The notes under the pieces are model-generated. The model saw only the letters and a list, made by a program, of their open reading frames with translations. It did no database searches and had not been told where the DNA came from. Shown here piece after piece: positions 27,605-36,091 of a stretch of DNA of 64,000 nt. Made by a program: the position numbers and the translations under genes. Source of the stretch: Deltaproteobacteria bacterium (GTDB lineage: Bacteria > Myxococcota_A > Polyangia > Polyangiales > Polyangiaceae); the NCBI GenBank assembly GCA_016218915.1, contig JACRCQ010000014.1:1-64000 (forward strand), in the 5' to 3' direction. Within the stretch, counting starts at the first letter, position 1; each line of letters opens with the position of its first letter.

Positions 27605-27701
27605 GGGTGGGCGGCAGTATACATCCGCGTTCCCGCGAAAATCACGGCACTTCTGTGCCCAGGTCATCCGGTCGGCCCGCCCATGGTACAACCAAAGCAC
27701 C

Positions 27702-29174
27702 ATGCGAAGGCTAGTACCTGCCCTGGTCGCAATTGCCTGCGCCCTGCTCAGTGCCTGCGCCGAAGGCCCCAACGCGCAGACGTTCGTTCCTGGGCCGACC
27801 GAGGATGCTTCTGACGATCCAACCGACGACGCCAAGCCGCCGGATGCTGCGCCCGATGTTGCGTCCGACACCAAAGCCGACGCATTGCCGGAGGCGTCTG
27901 CGGACGCAGGTCCGGATGTCGCCTCTGACGCAGCCCCGGACTCGCATCCCGATGTCGCTGCCGAAGTTGGCACAGACGCTTTCCCCGACTCGCCTCCGGA
28001 CGTGTCGCCAGACGTGTCGCCAGACGTTTCGCCAGATGTGTCCCCGGACGTTTCGCCTGATGTGTCCCCGGACGTTTCGCCTGATGTCGGAATCGACGCC
28101 GTCGTCGATGTGGCCCCGGATGTTCCCCCAGGACCGGTTGATCCGGGCGTGTACTCTTTCGCGATCGTCCCAACCTACAACCTGCTCAATCCGCCTGCGG
28201 TCGCATGGCACCCCTCGGGCGACTACGCCCTGGTGCTCAACAACGCCAACCAGGTCTTCCGCTTCGATCGCGTTTCCAAGACCCTGTCGCAGGTGGCTAC
28301 CACAGCGTCGACCCTCGCCTGGCGCACGGTGGTCTTCACGCCCGATGGCTCCAAAGCGGTGCTCCTGGGCAATGACACGACCGCCAAGGAAGGGCGGATC
28401 TACCTGTGGGATCATGCCACGAGCCTGCTGGCCGACATGGCCACCGAGCACTTTGCCGGCGGCACCTACGAGTCCATCGCCTGGTCCGCCAATGGCTCCG
28501 TTGCGAGGGTGCTCGGAGCCAAGGCCAACCCGTACATCGCCTACCTATGGCAATTCGACGTCACCGCAGGCCGAAGCGACGTCAAGGCCACCAACAGCGC
28601 TGCAGGCTGCCAGGACATGGCGTGGGCCACGGATCAGTTCGATCAGCCTGCGGTCGCGGTCGTGTGCGGCGTCAACGGCGTGGATCTGATGCACCTCAAC
28701 GGCGGCGGGCAGTTCGTCAAGAACACCGCCAACGCAGGCAATACCTCGCGCATCTCGGCGCGTCCCCAGGGCGACTACGCCCTGGCGATCTGCTGGTCGT
28801 GCAACTCGAAGATCTACCGCTTCGAGCAGGGCGCCTGGCAGGTTCCCTACTCCAGCCCGCTCGTGCAGGGAGGCTACCAGATCGGGTTCTCGACCAGCGG
28901 CGCTCGCGCCCTGGTGCTCGGCGGCACGTTCAACACCAAGGGGCAGCTCTACGAGTACCGCCACGATCTGATGGCCCAGAGCGAAATCTACGACGTGTCG
29001 ATTCCCAATTTCACCTCAGCGCCGTATAACGCCGACACCGCTGTGGAGCTCAACGACGTGGGGTGGCGTCCGGGTTGCGACAGCGGGCTCATCGTGGGCG
29101 GCTCGAATACGATGAGCTCCCAAAAGGGATACTTGATCCAGTTCTCGGTCGACAACGGCATCCAATGCAACTGA
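27702..29174 (+). CDS. Lipoprotein with Asp-rich repeat linker and beta-propeller domain
   Basis: About 490 aa. The lipobox is LLSAC (Cys at about residue 19). An Asp/Ala/Pro-rich linker follows to about residue 145, including seven tandem VSPD tetrapeptides. A WD40-like propeller comes next, with repeating units such as PPAVAWHPSGDYALVLNNANQVFRFDR, YESIAWSANGSVARVLG and ISARPQGDYALAICW. The linker probably extends the propeller from the outer membrane. The 3' end overlaps the next gene by 10 bp, so this is the first gene of a four-gene coupled operon. The role is unknown; the propeller suggests protein or ligand binding. Confidence 0.85.
   Translation: MRRLVPALVAIACALLSACAEGPNAQTFVPGPTEDASDDPTDDAKPPDAAPDVASDTKADALPEASADAGPDVASDAAPDSHPDVAAEVGTDAFPDSPPDVSPDVSPDVSPDVSPDVSPDVSPDVSPDVGIDAVVDVAPDVPPGPVDPGVYSFAIVPTYNLLNPPAVAWHPSGDYALVLNNANQVFRFDRVSKTLSQVATTASTLAWRTVVFTPDGSKAVLLGNDTTAKEGRIYLWDHATSLLADMATEHFAGGTYESIAWSANGSVARVLGAKANPYIAYLWQFDVTAGRSDVKATNSAAGCQDMAWATDQFDQPAVAVVCGVNGVDLMHLNGGGQFVKNTANAGNTSRISARPQGDYALAICWSCNSKIYRFEQGAWQVPYSSPLVQGGYQIGFSTSGARALVLGGTFNTKGQLYEYRHDLMAQSEIYDVSIPNFTSAPYNADTAVELNDVGWRPGCDSGLIVGGSNTMSSQKGYLIQFSVDNGIQCN
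27999..28088 (+). repeat. 12-bp tandem repeat coding for VSPD
   Basis: About seven copies of a 12-base unit (variants of GACGTGTCGCCA and GATGTGTCCCCG) lie in the reading frame of the lipoprotein at 27702 and encode alternating V-S-P-D. Units differ mainly at third codon positions, so the peptide is conserved while the bases drift. This suggests selection on the protein repeat, with occasional slippage as the origin. Confidence 0.85.
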
Positions 29175-30634
29175 CCCAACCTGTCTCCGGGCCCGTACCA
29201 GCGGCTCGCGGTGTGTTCTGCAATCGCACGCTCAATCTGCGGTCGATCCAGGTCATCGGCTACGACATGGATTACACGCTCGTGCACTACAACGTAGAGG
29301 CGTGGGAAGAGCGCGCCTACGAGCACTGCAAGGGCAAGCTGGCCGACCTGGGTTGGCCGGTGGCTGGGCTCGCGTTCGACCCGAGCATGGTCGCGCGCGG
29401 GCTGGTCGTCGACACCGAGCGCGGCAATCTGCTCAAGGCCAACCGCTTCGGGTTCGTCAAGAAAGCCATGCACGGCACGCACACCCTGGGTTTCGGCGAG
29501 CAGCGGGAAGCCTACGCCCGCACCGTGGTCGACCTGGCCGAGCCCCGATGGATCTTCCTGAACACCCTGTTCTCCCTGTCGGAAGGGTGCCTGTATGCGC
29601 AGCTGGTGGACCTGCTCGACGCAGGAAAGCTGCCAGGCCCCATGGGGTACCGCGAGCTGTACGAGCGCGTGCGCGACAAGCTGGATCGCGCGCACTTCGA
29701 AGGGCAGCTCAAGGCCGAGGTGCTGGCCAATCCTTCCCAGTTCGTGGTGGCGGATCCGGAGACGGCGTTGACCCTGCTCGACCAGAAGCATGCGGGCAAG
29801 AAGCTCCTGCTGATCACCAACTCGGAGTGGGCCTACACCCACTCCATGATGAGCTGGTCGATCGGGCAGTTCCTTCCCAACCAGGGAGACTGGCGCGCGC
29901 TGTTCGACGTGATCGTGGTAGGCGCGCGCAAGCCCGATTTCTTCACAGGCAATGCGCCCCTGTTCGAGGTGGCCACCGAGGACGGGCTCCTGCGCCCCAA
30001 CATCCGATCCATCGCGCCCGGACGCGCCTACTTCGGAGGCAGCGCAGTGCAGCTCGAGAAGCACCTGGGCGTCTCCGGCGATGACGTGCTGTACGTGGGC
30101 GATCACATGTTCGGCGACGTGCACGTGACCAAGCGCGTGCTGCATTGGCGGACCGCGCTCGTGCTTCGGGAGCTGGAAGACGAGATCGCTGCGATCGAGG
30201 CCTTTTCGAGCACCGAAGGGCAGCTCGAGGAGGCGATGCTTCTCAAGCAGGACATGGAGACCGAGCTGTCGCGCGCGCGGCTCGCCTTGCAGCGTCTTCG
30301 TTGCGGCTGCGGCCCGCGTCCCGCAGAATCCGAGCAGGAGATCGAAGCCAGGGTGCAGCACTTGCGCGAAGCCCTTGCAGAGCTGGATACCACCGTAGCT
30401 CCCATGGCCAGGGCATCGGCCGAGCTGCTCAACCCGCGCTGGGGGCTGCTGACCCGGGCAGGCAACGACAAGAGCCACCTGGCGCGACAGATCGAGCGCT
30501 ACGCCGATATCTACACGTCCAGGGTCTCGAACCTGCTGTATGCCACGCCGTACGTGTACCTGCGCTCACCGCGCGGAAGCCTTCCGCACGACCCGGTCGT
30601 GCCGGGAGGATTGCCGACTTCGGGAGTGGGGTGA
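29165..30634 (+). CDS. HAD-superfamily 5'-nucleotidase (HAD-IG type)
   Basis: About 489 aa, the usual size for the HAD-IG family 5'-nucleotidases related to cytosolic purine 5'-nucleotidase. It is predicted to dephosphorylate nucleoside monophosphates. Motif I is GYDMDYTLVHY (Asp34 nucleophile, Asp36), motif II LLLITNSEW, motif III Lys near GARKPDFF, and motif IV VLYVGDHMFGDV. No signal peptide is seen, so it is cytoplasmic. ATG 29165 overlaps the upstream lipoprotein by 10 bp. It is odd to find it between a lipoprotein and two secreted M16-like proteins; the link is unclear. Confidence 0.93.
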   Translation: MQLTQPVSGPVPAARGVFCNRTLNLRSIQVIGYDMDYTLVHYNVEAWEERAYEHCKGKLADLGWPVAGLAFDPSMVARGLVVDTERGNLLKANRFGFVKKAMHGTHTLGFGEQREAYARTVVDLAEPRWIFLNTLFSLSEGCLYAQLVDLLDAGKLPGPMGYRELYERVRDKLDRAHFEGQLKAEVLANPSQFVVADPETALTLLDQKHAGKKLLLITNSEWAYTHSMMSWSIGQFLPNQGDWRALFDVIVVGARKPDFFTGNAPLFEVATEDGLLRPNIRSIAPGRAYFGGSAVQLEKHLGVSGDDVLYVGDHMFGDVHVTKRVLHWRTALVLRELEDEIAAIEAFSSTEGQLEEAMLLKQDMETELSRARLALQRLRCGCGPRPAESEQEIEARVQHLREALAELDTTVAPMARASAELLNPRWGLLTRAGNDKSHLARQIERYADIYTSRVSNLLYATPYVYLRSPRGSLPHDPVVPGGLPTSGVG

Positions 30635-30644
30635 GTTGCGTCCC

Positions 30645-32039
30645 ATGCGCCTGGTCTGGTCCATCCTGATCGCAGCATGCCTGTGCACGATCGCCTCGCG
30701 CCACGCTTCGGCTTTTGACCCGCCGATCCGCACTCCGGGCAAGGTCTCCGAGTCGCACCTTGCCAACGGCATGATCGTGCTCATCGAGGAAGACCGAACC
30801 CTGCCCGTGGTCTCCCTGCGCTTGCGCTATCGCACCGGTGCCCGCAACGACCCTGCGGGCAAGGCAGGCCTCGCTGTGCTCACCCAGCGATTGATGCTCC
30901 AGGCGACCAAGCACGTGGGCGACGGCGACTATCACCGGTACCTCGACCGCGCAGGCGCAACCCGCGTGGATCAGGGAACCGGCTACGACGCGACCTGGTT
31001 CCACGTGACCCTGCCTGCCAATCGCATCGCGCTCGCCTTGTGGCTTCTCAGCGATCAGATGGGCTTCTTCGTGGAACGCGCTGACCAGCCCCTGCTCGAT
31101 CAGCAGCGCGAGATGCTTCGCAACGAGCGCAGGGAGCGCAAGGAGAACTCTCCCCATGGCCTGCTGACCGAGTTCATCCAGGCCGAGCTGTATCCCTATT
31201 CCCACCCCTACCACAACCCGATCATCGGCCCTTCGTCCGAGCTCGACGCTCTCACGGTCCGCGACGTCCAGACCTTTCACCAACGCTGGTTCGCGCCCGA
31301 CCATGCCATCCTTGCCATCTCGGGCCACGTCGAGCGGACCGAGATCCTCGCCCTGGTCGACAAGTACTTTGGCCCCATCCCGGCTTCTGGCACGCAGCCG
31401 CTCACACCGCCGCCCGCCCCTTCTGTGCAAGGTGAGATTCGCATCGAGGTGGCTGCGCGCGTGGAGCGTCCCCTCGTGTCCTTTGCCTGGCATGCGCCTG
31501 GCTGGTTCTCCCCTGGAGACGCAGACCTCGCTGTGATCTCCAAGCTGCTGGCAGGGACCGCCAATGCGATGATTCTCTGGAAGGTCGGCGACGACCTGAA
31601 GATCGCCTCGCGCGCCACTGCGGATCACCTCCAGCGCCAGTGGGGCTCCACCATGGATGTTCGCGTCACGCTCGCGCCAGGGCATGAGCCCCAGGAAGTC
31701 ATCAACGCCGTCAACGAGGTCATGGACCGCCTGCGCAGCCAGCCGGTGCGCGATCAGCAGATCGATCGCGCCACCGGAGAGCGGCTCCTGCCCTATGCCA
31801 TGTCTCTCGAGCGCGCCTCGGCTCGCGTCGAGTGGTATTCCGCCTGGCGTCAGCTCACAGGCAAGATGGACTACTCCGACGCAGACTTCGAGCGGTTCAA
31901 CGCAGTGACGCCGCAGACGGTCCGGTCCGCTGCTTCCCAGTGGCTGGACCGCAATCGCGTCGTGACCGTGGTCACGCCCACACCGGGCGCGCCCATCTGC
32001 GGCGCAGTGTCGCGCATCCTGCGGAGCCAGACGCCATGA
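30645..32039 (+). CDS. M16 peptidase-like protein lacking the zinc motif (first copy)
   Basis: About 464 aa with an N-terminal signal peptide (ending near HASAFD). The M16 (pitrilysin-like) fold is visible: LANGMIVLIEEDRTLPVVSLRLRYRTGARNDPAGKAGLAVLTQRLM and the later HRWFAPDHAILAISGHVERTEIL-type segment. Where active members have HxxEH, this one has V78, Q81 and R82, so it should not bind catalytic zinc. In known two-gene M16 systems one subunit is active and the other not. Here the partner at 32036 also lacks the motif. The stop overlaps that gene's ATG by 4 bp. Confidence 0.9.
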   Translation: MRLVWSILIAACLCTIASRHASAFDPPIRTPGKVSESHLANGMIVLIEEDRTLPVVSLRLRYRTGARNDPAGKAGLAVLTQRLMLQATKHVGDGDYHRYLDRAGATRVDQGTGYDATWFHVTLPANRIALALWLLSDQMGFFVERADQPLLDQQREMLRNERRERKENSPHGLLTEFIQAELYPYSHPYHNPIIGPSSELDALTVRDVQTFHQRWFAPDHAILAISGHVERTEILALVDKYFGPIPASGTQPLTPPPAPSVQGEIRIEVAARVERPLVSFAWHAPGWFSPGDADLAVISKLLAGTANAMILWKVGDDLKIASRATADHLQRQWGSTMDVRVTLAPGHEPQEVINAVNEVMDRLRSQPVRDQQIDRATGERLLPYAMSLERASARVEWYSAWRQLTGKMDYSDADFERFNAVTPQTVRSAASQWLDRNRVVTVVTPTPGAPICGAVSRILRSQTP

Positions 32040-33553
32040 CGAGAAGAGCCCTGGCGATTGCCTGTCTCCTCGCCTCGTGCGCACCCGCCGTGATGCCGCG
32101 CACCGACCCTGTGGCCGCATCCTCTGTCAAGCCCGTAGCCCGCCCGGTCGAGTCGTTCCGGCTCACCCCGGACGCTCCATTCCGGGAAAAGGAGCCTCCT
32201 GCAGGCGCGAACATCGAATTCCATCCGCCTGCGATCCAGAGCCTGGCCCTCAAGAACGGCATTCGCGTCTGGCTGGTCGAGCGCCCCAAACCATCGCTCG
32301 CGAGCATTCGCGTCGTGGTGTCGCGCGGCGCTGCGGACGTCGACACACGACCCGGGGCCATCGACTTTCTGATGTTTGCCGTTCGGTTCAGCGCTGCAGG
32401 GCGCAGCCGCGCAGAGATCTTTGGCCAGCTCAGCGAGCTGTCGACCGAGGTCACCACCCCGGACAGCCAGGACTGGTCAGAGTTCCTGCTCAAAGGACCT
32501 TCCCATGCCTTGCCTCGTACGGTCGAGCTGATGTCGACCCTTCTCGTCAAGCCGGAGTTCAACGACCACGAGGTGGAACGACACAAGTCGTACCTCAGCG
32601 CGCATGTGGATCAGGAAGCCAACAACGCTGGGGCCGTTGCTCGTCGATCCTTTGCGCTCGCCACCTGGGGACCGGGGCACCCCTACTCGCAAGTCCCGGT
32701 CGGCCGTCCTGAAGACATCCGCGCCCTGACGCGTGCCGAGATCGTACGCATCCACGCCGATCACTTCGCGCCGGCCACCACCACGATCGTGGCGGCAGGG
32801 GACCTGCGCGCTCCGGATCTTCTGCCCCTGCTCGAGTCGAGCTTCGGCGCATGGAAGGGAAAGGCGGCGCCTCGCAAGCCGATCCCTGAGCCTTCCCGCG
32901 AGCTCGACTCCGCGCCACGCATCGTCGTGATCAACCGCTCCGGCGCCCCCCAGTCGCACCTCATCTACGGCGGTGTCGGCCCTGCCCGCGCAGCTTCCGA
33001 TTGGAATGCAGCCGTGGTGCTCAATGCGGTCTACGGCGGAACCAACTCGAGTCGTCTCTCGCGCAGCCTCCGCAACGAGCTCGGATTCACCTGGTCCGGG
33101 CTCTCCATGCTCCTGCCGCGTCGTGGGCCCTCGCCCTTCTATTGGGAAGGTGAGGTGGCGCGTGAAGCGACCGCAGAGACCCTGCGAGAGATTCGTCGGC
33201 GTGCCAAGGAGCTGCGCGAGCTGGAGGTTCCTCCGGCCGAGCTGGGAGAAGTCAAGCAGCGCATCCGTCTTGGCTTCCCCGGGGAGTTCGAGACCGTGGA
33301 GGACATCACCGAGCGCATCGCAGCGCTGGCGATCTACGAGCTTCCCATGAGCGAGTACGAGACTGCGCAGCAGCGCATCGACGCGGTCACTGCAGCGGAC
33401 GTGAAGCGTGCGGCAGCGGCGTATCTCGATCCAGCGCGCACCCGCGCGGTGATCGTCGGCGATTGGGAAGTGCTCAAGACGAGCCTAAAGTCCCTCGGAT
33501 GGGGCCCCATCGAGCTTCGGGACGCGACTGGGAAGATCACGGGAAGGGAGTAG
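32036..33553 (+). CDS. M16 peptidase-like lipoprotein lacking the zinc motif (second copy)
   Basis: About 505 aa. The lipobox is LLASC (Cys15). M16 fold features include LKNGIRVWLVERPKPSLASIRVVVSRGAADVD, the insert VYGGTNSSRLSRSLRNELGFTWSG and the C-terminal AAYLDPARTRAVIVGDW. The HxxEH site is replaced by D110, M113 and F114, so it is predicted catalytically inactive. The R/Y-type motif of inactive partners appears in part as NSSRLSRSLRNELG. It is the last gene of the 27702-33553 operon. It may form a heterodimer with the preceding protein as a chaperone or peptide-binding chamber; that is inference. Confidence 0.9.
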   Translation: MTRRALAIACLLASCAPAVMPRTDPVAASSVKPVARPVESFRLTPDAPFREKEPPAGANIEFHPPAIQSLALKNGIRVWLVERPKPSLASIRVVVSRGAADVDTRPGAIDFLMFAVRFSAAGRSRAEIFGQLSELSTEVTTPDSQDWSEFLLKGPSHALPRTVELMSTLLVKPEFNDHEVERHKSYLSAHVDQEANNAGAVARRSFALATWGPGHPYSQVPVGRPEDIRALTRAEIVRIHADHFAPATTTIVAAGDLRAPDLLPLLESSFGAWKGKAAPRKPIPEPSRELDSAPRIVVINRSGAPQSHLIYGGVGPARAASDWNAAVVLNAVYGGTNSSRLSRSLRNELGFTWSGLSMLLPRRGPSPFYWEGEVAREATAETLREIRRRAKELRELEVPPAELGEVKQRIRLGFPGEFETVEDITERIAALAIYELPMSEYETAQQRIDAVTAADVKRAAAAYLDPARTRAVIVGDWEVLKTSLKSLGWGPIELRDATGKITGRE

Positions 33554-33577
33554 GTATGCACCGGGCCGTGGGTCCTG

Positions 33578-33682
33578 GTAGAGGCACGCCACGGCGTGCC
33601 TGCGTTGGGCACGGCATGCGGTGCCTAACGCAGCCACGGCAGTGCCGTGTCGCTACTACGCACTTCGGACACACGGTGCTAG
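33578..33682. repeat. REPIN-type palindromic element (copy B, core 33578-33656)
   Basis: A 79-bp core from GTAG to CTAC matches copy A at 20997-21075 with six differences. Hairpin 1 and the outer GTAG/CTAC feet are intact. The central palindrome has one change (GGCATGCGGTGCC), and the third hairpin is GCCACGGC-AGT-GCCGTGTC. The tail TACGCACTTCGGACACACGGTGCTAG (quoted here as TACGCACTTCGG then ACACACGGTGCTAG) also matches the right end of copy A. The element fills the gap between two convergent genes, and its last CTAG contains the minus-strand stop TAG of the next gene. Confidence 0.85.
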
Positions 33683-34428
33683 TCCCTCGCCTGCAACGGC
33701 CCGATCAACACCTCGAACCTGCGCACGTACGCAGACCCAGGGTTCGCGCTCGCAAACCTCTCTGCCCGCGCCCTGGCTTCCGCTTTCCTTCCCAGCCCCA
33801 CCAACGCCTGGATCGCGATCGCCTCTCGCTCCTGCGAGAGCGCTCCTGACGGGAATCGCCTCGCATGCTCTCGCGTGAGTGCGAGCGCACGGCCTGGGTC
33901 CGAACCCAAGGCCCCTTGCGCCTGCTGGAGCAGCGCAGTCTCGGACGGGCCTTCTCCCGCACTCGCGCTCGCTGCAGCTGAAGCGCGCGGCGGAATGACC
34001 TTGGGCTCCTGGGGCGCGGACGCGCTCGCAACCGGCGCCTCGGCAGACGGCGAGGCTGACGCGGACGCAGACTCCGTCGCAACGGCTTGCACCGCGACCA
34101 GCGAAGAGGGCTGCGCCGTCACAGGCGTGGAAGATGGACTTCGCAGAGCAAGCGTTCCTGCCGTGACCGCAGCTCCGCCCAGCGCCAATGCGACCACAAC
34201 CTTCGCAAGTGGGAAGGTGGCAGCCGCTCCCCCGCCTGCGCCCGCTGCAGCTCCGCCTCCGCCGCCTCCTGCGCCTCCTGGACCTCCCATCCAGGGGCCC
34301 AGACGCGACGCGAGCTGCTGCAGCTGCTCCTCGGATGGAAGCTCGTCCCTTCCTGCCTGAAGCAGAGCGCGCAGGGAATCATTCCGGCCACTGTCCAGAA
34401 GCCGGGGAGGATCCTCGTTCCAGCTCAT
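33679..34428 (-). CDS. Membrane protein co-encoded with ECF sigma factor (putative anti-sigma factor)
   Basis: About 249 aa. A cytoplasmic N-terminal region (residues 1-48) is followed by a Gly/Ala run (50-70), one transmembrane helix at about 72-95 (FPLAKVVVALALGGAAVTAGTLAL), an Ala/Ser-rich linker and a C-terminal TPR-like helical region (LLQQAQGALGSDPGRALALTREHARRFPSGALSQEREAIAIQALVGLGR). No zinc-binding HxxxCxxC anti-sigma motif is present, so it is not a classical ZAS protein. It overlaps the sigma gene by 4 bp (ATGA) with AGGAGGGG upstream of the start. A role in restraining or sensing for the sigma factor is inferred from position only. Confidence 0.75.
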   Translation of the reverse strand: MSWNEDPPRLLDSGRNDSLRALLQAGRDELPSEEQLQQLASRLGPWMGGPGGAGGGGGGAAAGAGGGAAATFPLAKVVVALALGGAAVTAGTLALRSPSSTPVTAQPSSLVAVQAVATESASASASPSAEAPVASASAPQEPKVIPPRASAAASASAGEGPSETALLQQAQGALGSDPGRALALTREHARRFPSGALSQEREAIAIQALVGLGRKAEARARAERFASANPGSAYVRRFEVLIGPLQARD

Positions 34429-34967
34429 GATCCCCTCCTGGGCTGCAGGTCGCTTGCCATGGAAGTCACGCGCTCGCGCGCTGCATGCAGGCGCGAATAC
34501 GCAGTCTGGAGCGGACACTCCACTGCCTCTGCCACTTCCTTCATCGTGAGCTGCTCGATCTCGTAGAGCACGAACACCGCAAGCTTGTCGTCGTCCAGAC
34601 ACCCGAGCAGACCATCCAGCGCCTCGACCGCGGCCCGTCGATCCTCCTGCAGCGAGCTTCCTGTCCCGGCATCAGGCGGTCGATCCGTCACCATCTCGCG
34701 GCGCACGTGCGCCTTTCGCCGGAAGTCCGACGCCACCCGCACGCAGATCCCGTAGATCCACGTCTTGACCGAGGAGGTCCCGTCAAAGCTGCCGCCGCGT
34801 CGGTGCACCACCACGAACACCTCCTGGCAGGCGTCGTCGATGTCCGAAGGCCGCACCCCGAGCCTGCGTAGCGTGCGCCACACATAGGGCGCATGCTGCT
34901 CGAAGATGCTGCGAAAGGAAGGCAAGCCCGGGCCCGCGGTGGCCGCGCTCGTTTCTAGGACGGTCAT
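34425..34967 (-). CDS. ECF-type RNA polymerase sigma factor
   Basis: About 180 aa, normal ECF size. Region 2 is SFRSIFEQHAPYVWRTLRRLGVRPSDIDDACQEVFVVVHR with the acidic DACQEVF core. Region 4 is LDDDKLAVFVLYEIEQLTMKEVAEAVECPLQTAYSRLHAARERV. ATG 34967 gives the usual short N-terminus; ATG 34994 is possible. It starts 47 bp after the stop of the outer-membrane-like gene and overlaps the putative membrane regulator. It probably directs transcription of an envelope regulon, perhaps including its own operon; no promoter match could be established by eye. Confidence 0.93.
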   Translation of the reverse strand: MTVLETSAATAGPGLPSFRSIFEQHAPYVWRTLRRLGVRPSDIDDACQEVFVVVHRRGGSFDGTSSVKTWIYGICVRVASDFRRKAHVRREMVTDRPPDAGTGSSLQEDRRAAVEALDGLLGCLDDDKLAVFVLYEIEQLTMKEVAEAVECPLQTAYSRLHAARERVTSMASDLQPRRGS

Positions 34968-35013
34968 CGCTACGATCAGGATGAATGGCAGCATCCGAGC
35001 GCCTTTATGATCG

Positions 35014-36045
35014 TCATGGGAGCTCGACCCCGAGACCCAGGTCCAGCCACGCGGCCACGGGTGCCATCCGGAACACCTCCGGAGCGGTTCCATCGGTGAG
35101 TCTCACGAAGAAACGATCGCGCTCGAGCGGCAGCAGCAATCCCGCCCCAGCCGTGGCCCGGATCGGCCCCGCAATCCTGTGGCCCACGCGCCCCAGGATC
35201 GACACGTCTACCGCAAGTTTCTCCTGCTCGCGATTGATCTGGTAGTCCACGCTCTGCATGCGCAGCGACCCCACATGTCCCCCGCCGCACGCCATGGCGC
35301 GCGTGCGACCTCTTCCCGCCTGCAAGGGGCACAACGCAATCCCAGCCATTGCCAGACGGAACTTCGCTGTTCCTCCCTGCTCGCTCGCCTCTGCCTCCTT
35401 CCACACCGATCCGTCGAGAATCACGGGCCAGCGCCAGGGCGGATCCACGGTCACGCGTGCCCCGAGCCCATAGGCAAATCCAGGCAGCAAGCCCACCGCG
35501 AACACAGGGCCCAGCTCAGCCCCCACTCTCCAATTCTCCGGCTTCGGAGCCGCCGGCACAGCCACAGGCACGACCACGGTCTCTCGTTGAAGGATCACCT
35601 GGGGAGGCGGAGGAGCAAGCGGCGGCAGGGGCGCTGCGCTCGCTGCTGGCCGCTCCCCCATGGCTGCGTCTGGATCGATCAGCAGCGCGATCACCAGGGC
35701 AAGCTGATCGTCGAGCGCACGGCAGGACGCTTCTGTGCTGCGAAGCTCCCGGGTGCCCAATACCTTGCCGTCCGACGATGCGACCGCGATCACCGCAAGC
35801 CACCCTCGCCCCGCGGGCTCGGGCTGGACGCGCGCCTCCACGGACACTTCGCCCTGCGCAGCGGAAACGAACACCGATCGTCCCAGCCGCTTCTCGACAG
35901 CTTCGGCGAGCGCGCGAGCGGCAATGCAATTCTCAGCGCCTGGAAGGCGAGTCCAGCTCAGCGAGCTGGTGCGAGGCGCATCCCCGCGCGCCGGAACCGC
36001 AGTCCCGGCCGCCAAGGCAAGAGCGAGCCATCCGCACCATCGCAT
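35014..36045 (-). CDS. Secreted, outer-membrane-like hypothetical protein
   Basis: About 343 aa with signal peptide (ARGDAPR cleavage near residue 22). The N-terminal half has an alpha/beta region containing ENCIAARALAEAVEKRLGR and ASCRALDDQLALVIALLIDPD. A Pro-rich linker follows, then a beta-rich C-terminal half with alternating hydrophobic strands (GAELGPVFAVGLLPGFAYGLGARVTV, SVDYQINREQEKLAVDVSILGRVGHRI, AAWLDLGLGVEL). The last segment resembles an outer-membrane beta barrel. The gene lies directly upstream of the sigma factor on the same strand. No family recognised. Confidence 0.75.
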   Translation of the reverse strand: MRWCGWLALALAAGTAVPARGDAPRTSSLSWTRLPGAENCIAARALAEAVEKRLGRSVFVSAAQGEVSVEARVQPEPAGRGWLAVIAVASSDGKVLGTRELRSTEASCRALDDQLALVIALLIDPDAAMGERPAASAAPLPPLAPPPPQVILQRETVVVPVAVPAAPKPENWRVGAELGPVFAVGLLPGFAYGLGARVTVDPPWRWPVILDGSVWKEAEASEQGGTAKFRLAMAGIALCPLQAGRGRTRAMACGGGHVGSLRMQSVDYQINREQEKLAVDVSILGRVGHRIAGPIRATAGAGLLLPLERDRFFVRLTDGTAPEVFRMAPVAAWLDLGLGVELP

Positions 36046-36091
36046 CGCGCCCGCATGCTGCCAGCCGCGGGTGGCGGGGATCAAGAGGTCA

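Noticed and set aside
27999..28088. 12-bp repeats as a CRISPR or regulatory array
   Set aside because: They stay in frame in a lipoprotein and code for a uniform peptide.
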